From assembly GCA_025450375.1 (NCBI GenBank), contig JANWHO010000128.1:1-7308 (forward strand): 7,308 nucleotides of DNA. The letters run 5' to 3'. Shown here piece by piece: positions 7,089 through 7,308 of the stretch. The position numbers and the translations under genes were made by a program. This DNA comes from Chloroflexota bacterium. Lineage in GTDB: Bacteria > Chloroflexota > UBA5177 > JANWHV01. The notes under the pieces were generated by a model. The model worked only from the letters and a program-made list of their open reading frames with translations. It was not told the DNA's origin and did not search any database. Position 1 is the first letter of the stretch. Each line of letters opens with the position of its first letter.

Positions 7089-7308
7089 ATGTCGGCAATT
7101 GCGACCGGAGTAATCACGCGCGTTGGCAGCGTGCCGGTACCTGTACGGGACCAGGACGCGGCGCTTGATTTCTATACCAACATCCTGGGCTTTGAGAAAC
7201 GGATGGATGTTCGCTTCGGCGAGGGCTACCGCTGGTTGACCGTGGCCCCGCCGGGAGGCGAAACACAAATCGTCCTGGAGGCCGGATTCGGCAGTGACTC
7301 GGGCGCAC
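7089..7308 (+). CDS. VOC superfamily protein (glyoxalase/bleomycin-resistance fold), 3' truncated by window edge
   Basis: The first 73 codons of a vicinal oxygen chelate protein. The opening follows the classical beta-alpha-beta module: VGSVPVPVRDQDAALDFYTNILGFE (residues 12-36), then RMDVRFGEGYRWLTVAPPGGETQIVLE (38-64). DxDxALxFYxxxLGFE is the hallmark of this superfamily, and the GEGYRW/PPGG pattern is common in the many small VOC proteins annotated as glyoxalase-like or bleomycin-resistance-like. Members include metal-dependent lyases, dioxygenases and antibiotic-binding proteins; the substrate cannot be told from this half. The first strand carries no His, so if a metal is bound, its ligands differ from classical glyoxalase I or lie in the missing part. 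Glu64 is at a position where VOC enzymes often carry a metal ligand. It has its own ribosome binding site after a 117-base gap and probably does not belong functionally to the vWA operon. Confidence 0.9.
   Translation, partial: MSAIATGVITRVGSVPVPVRDQDAALDFYTNILGFEKRMDVRFGEGYRWLTVAPPGGETQIVLEAGFGSDSGA

Overview
The window is a GC-rich stretch in which every gene lies on the + strand. It covers most of one tightly packed operon and the start of a second transcription unit. In order, the operon carries the C-terminal two thirds of a MoxR-type AAA+ ATPase, a peptidase S66 (LD-carboxypeptidase/MccF-like) protein, a DUF58 protein, a membrane protein with a BatA-type N-terminus and a vWA-like domain, and an 860-residue membrane protein with two vWA-like domains. 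After a 117-base intergenic gap, the first 73 codons of a VOC (glyoxalase/bleomycin-resistance superfamily) protein begin and run off the right edge.

The operon call rests on spacing. S66 starts 9 bases after the MoxR stop codon (or overlaps it if an upstream TTG is used). DUF58 and BatA/vWA each start at an ATGA overlap with the previous stop. The large vWA gene starts 9 bases after its neighbour, with its Shine-Dalgarno sequence lying across the preceding stop codon. MoxR + DUF58 + BatA-like + vWA proteins is the well-known 'MoxR/Bat' layout. In it, an AAA+ ATPase is thought to work as a chaperone-like motor together with von Willebrand A adaptor proteins, some soluble and some membrane-anchored, often in relation to envelope stress or assembly of large complexes. 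The unusual member here is the S66 peptidase between the ATPase and DUF58. It keeps its Ser-Glu-His catalytic set, so the operon links the ATPase/vWA machinery to either peptidoglycan peptide recycling or detoxification of a peptide compound.

The organism cannot be fixed from the sequence alone. High GC, the BatA/vWA protein layout and the style of the S66 and vWA proteins suggest Chloroflexota (for example a Thermomicrobia-like lineage). This is inference with low to moderate confidence. No mobile elements, CRISPR arrays, tRNAs or rRNAs were seen. The core is a known type of gene cluster, not a clearly new system; the S66 insertion and the mixture of intact and degenerate vWA metal sites are the points worth following.
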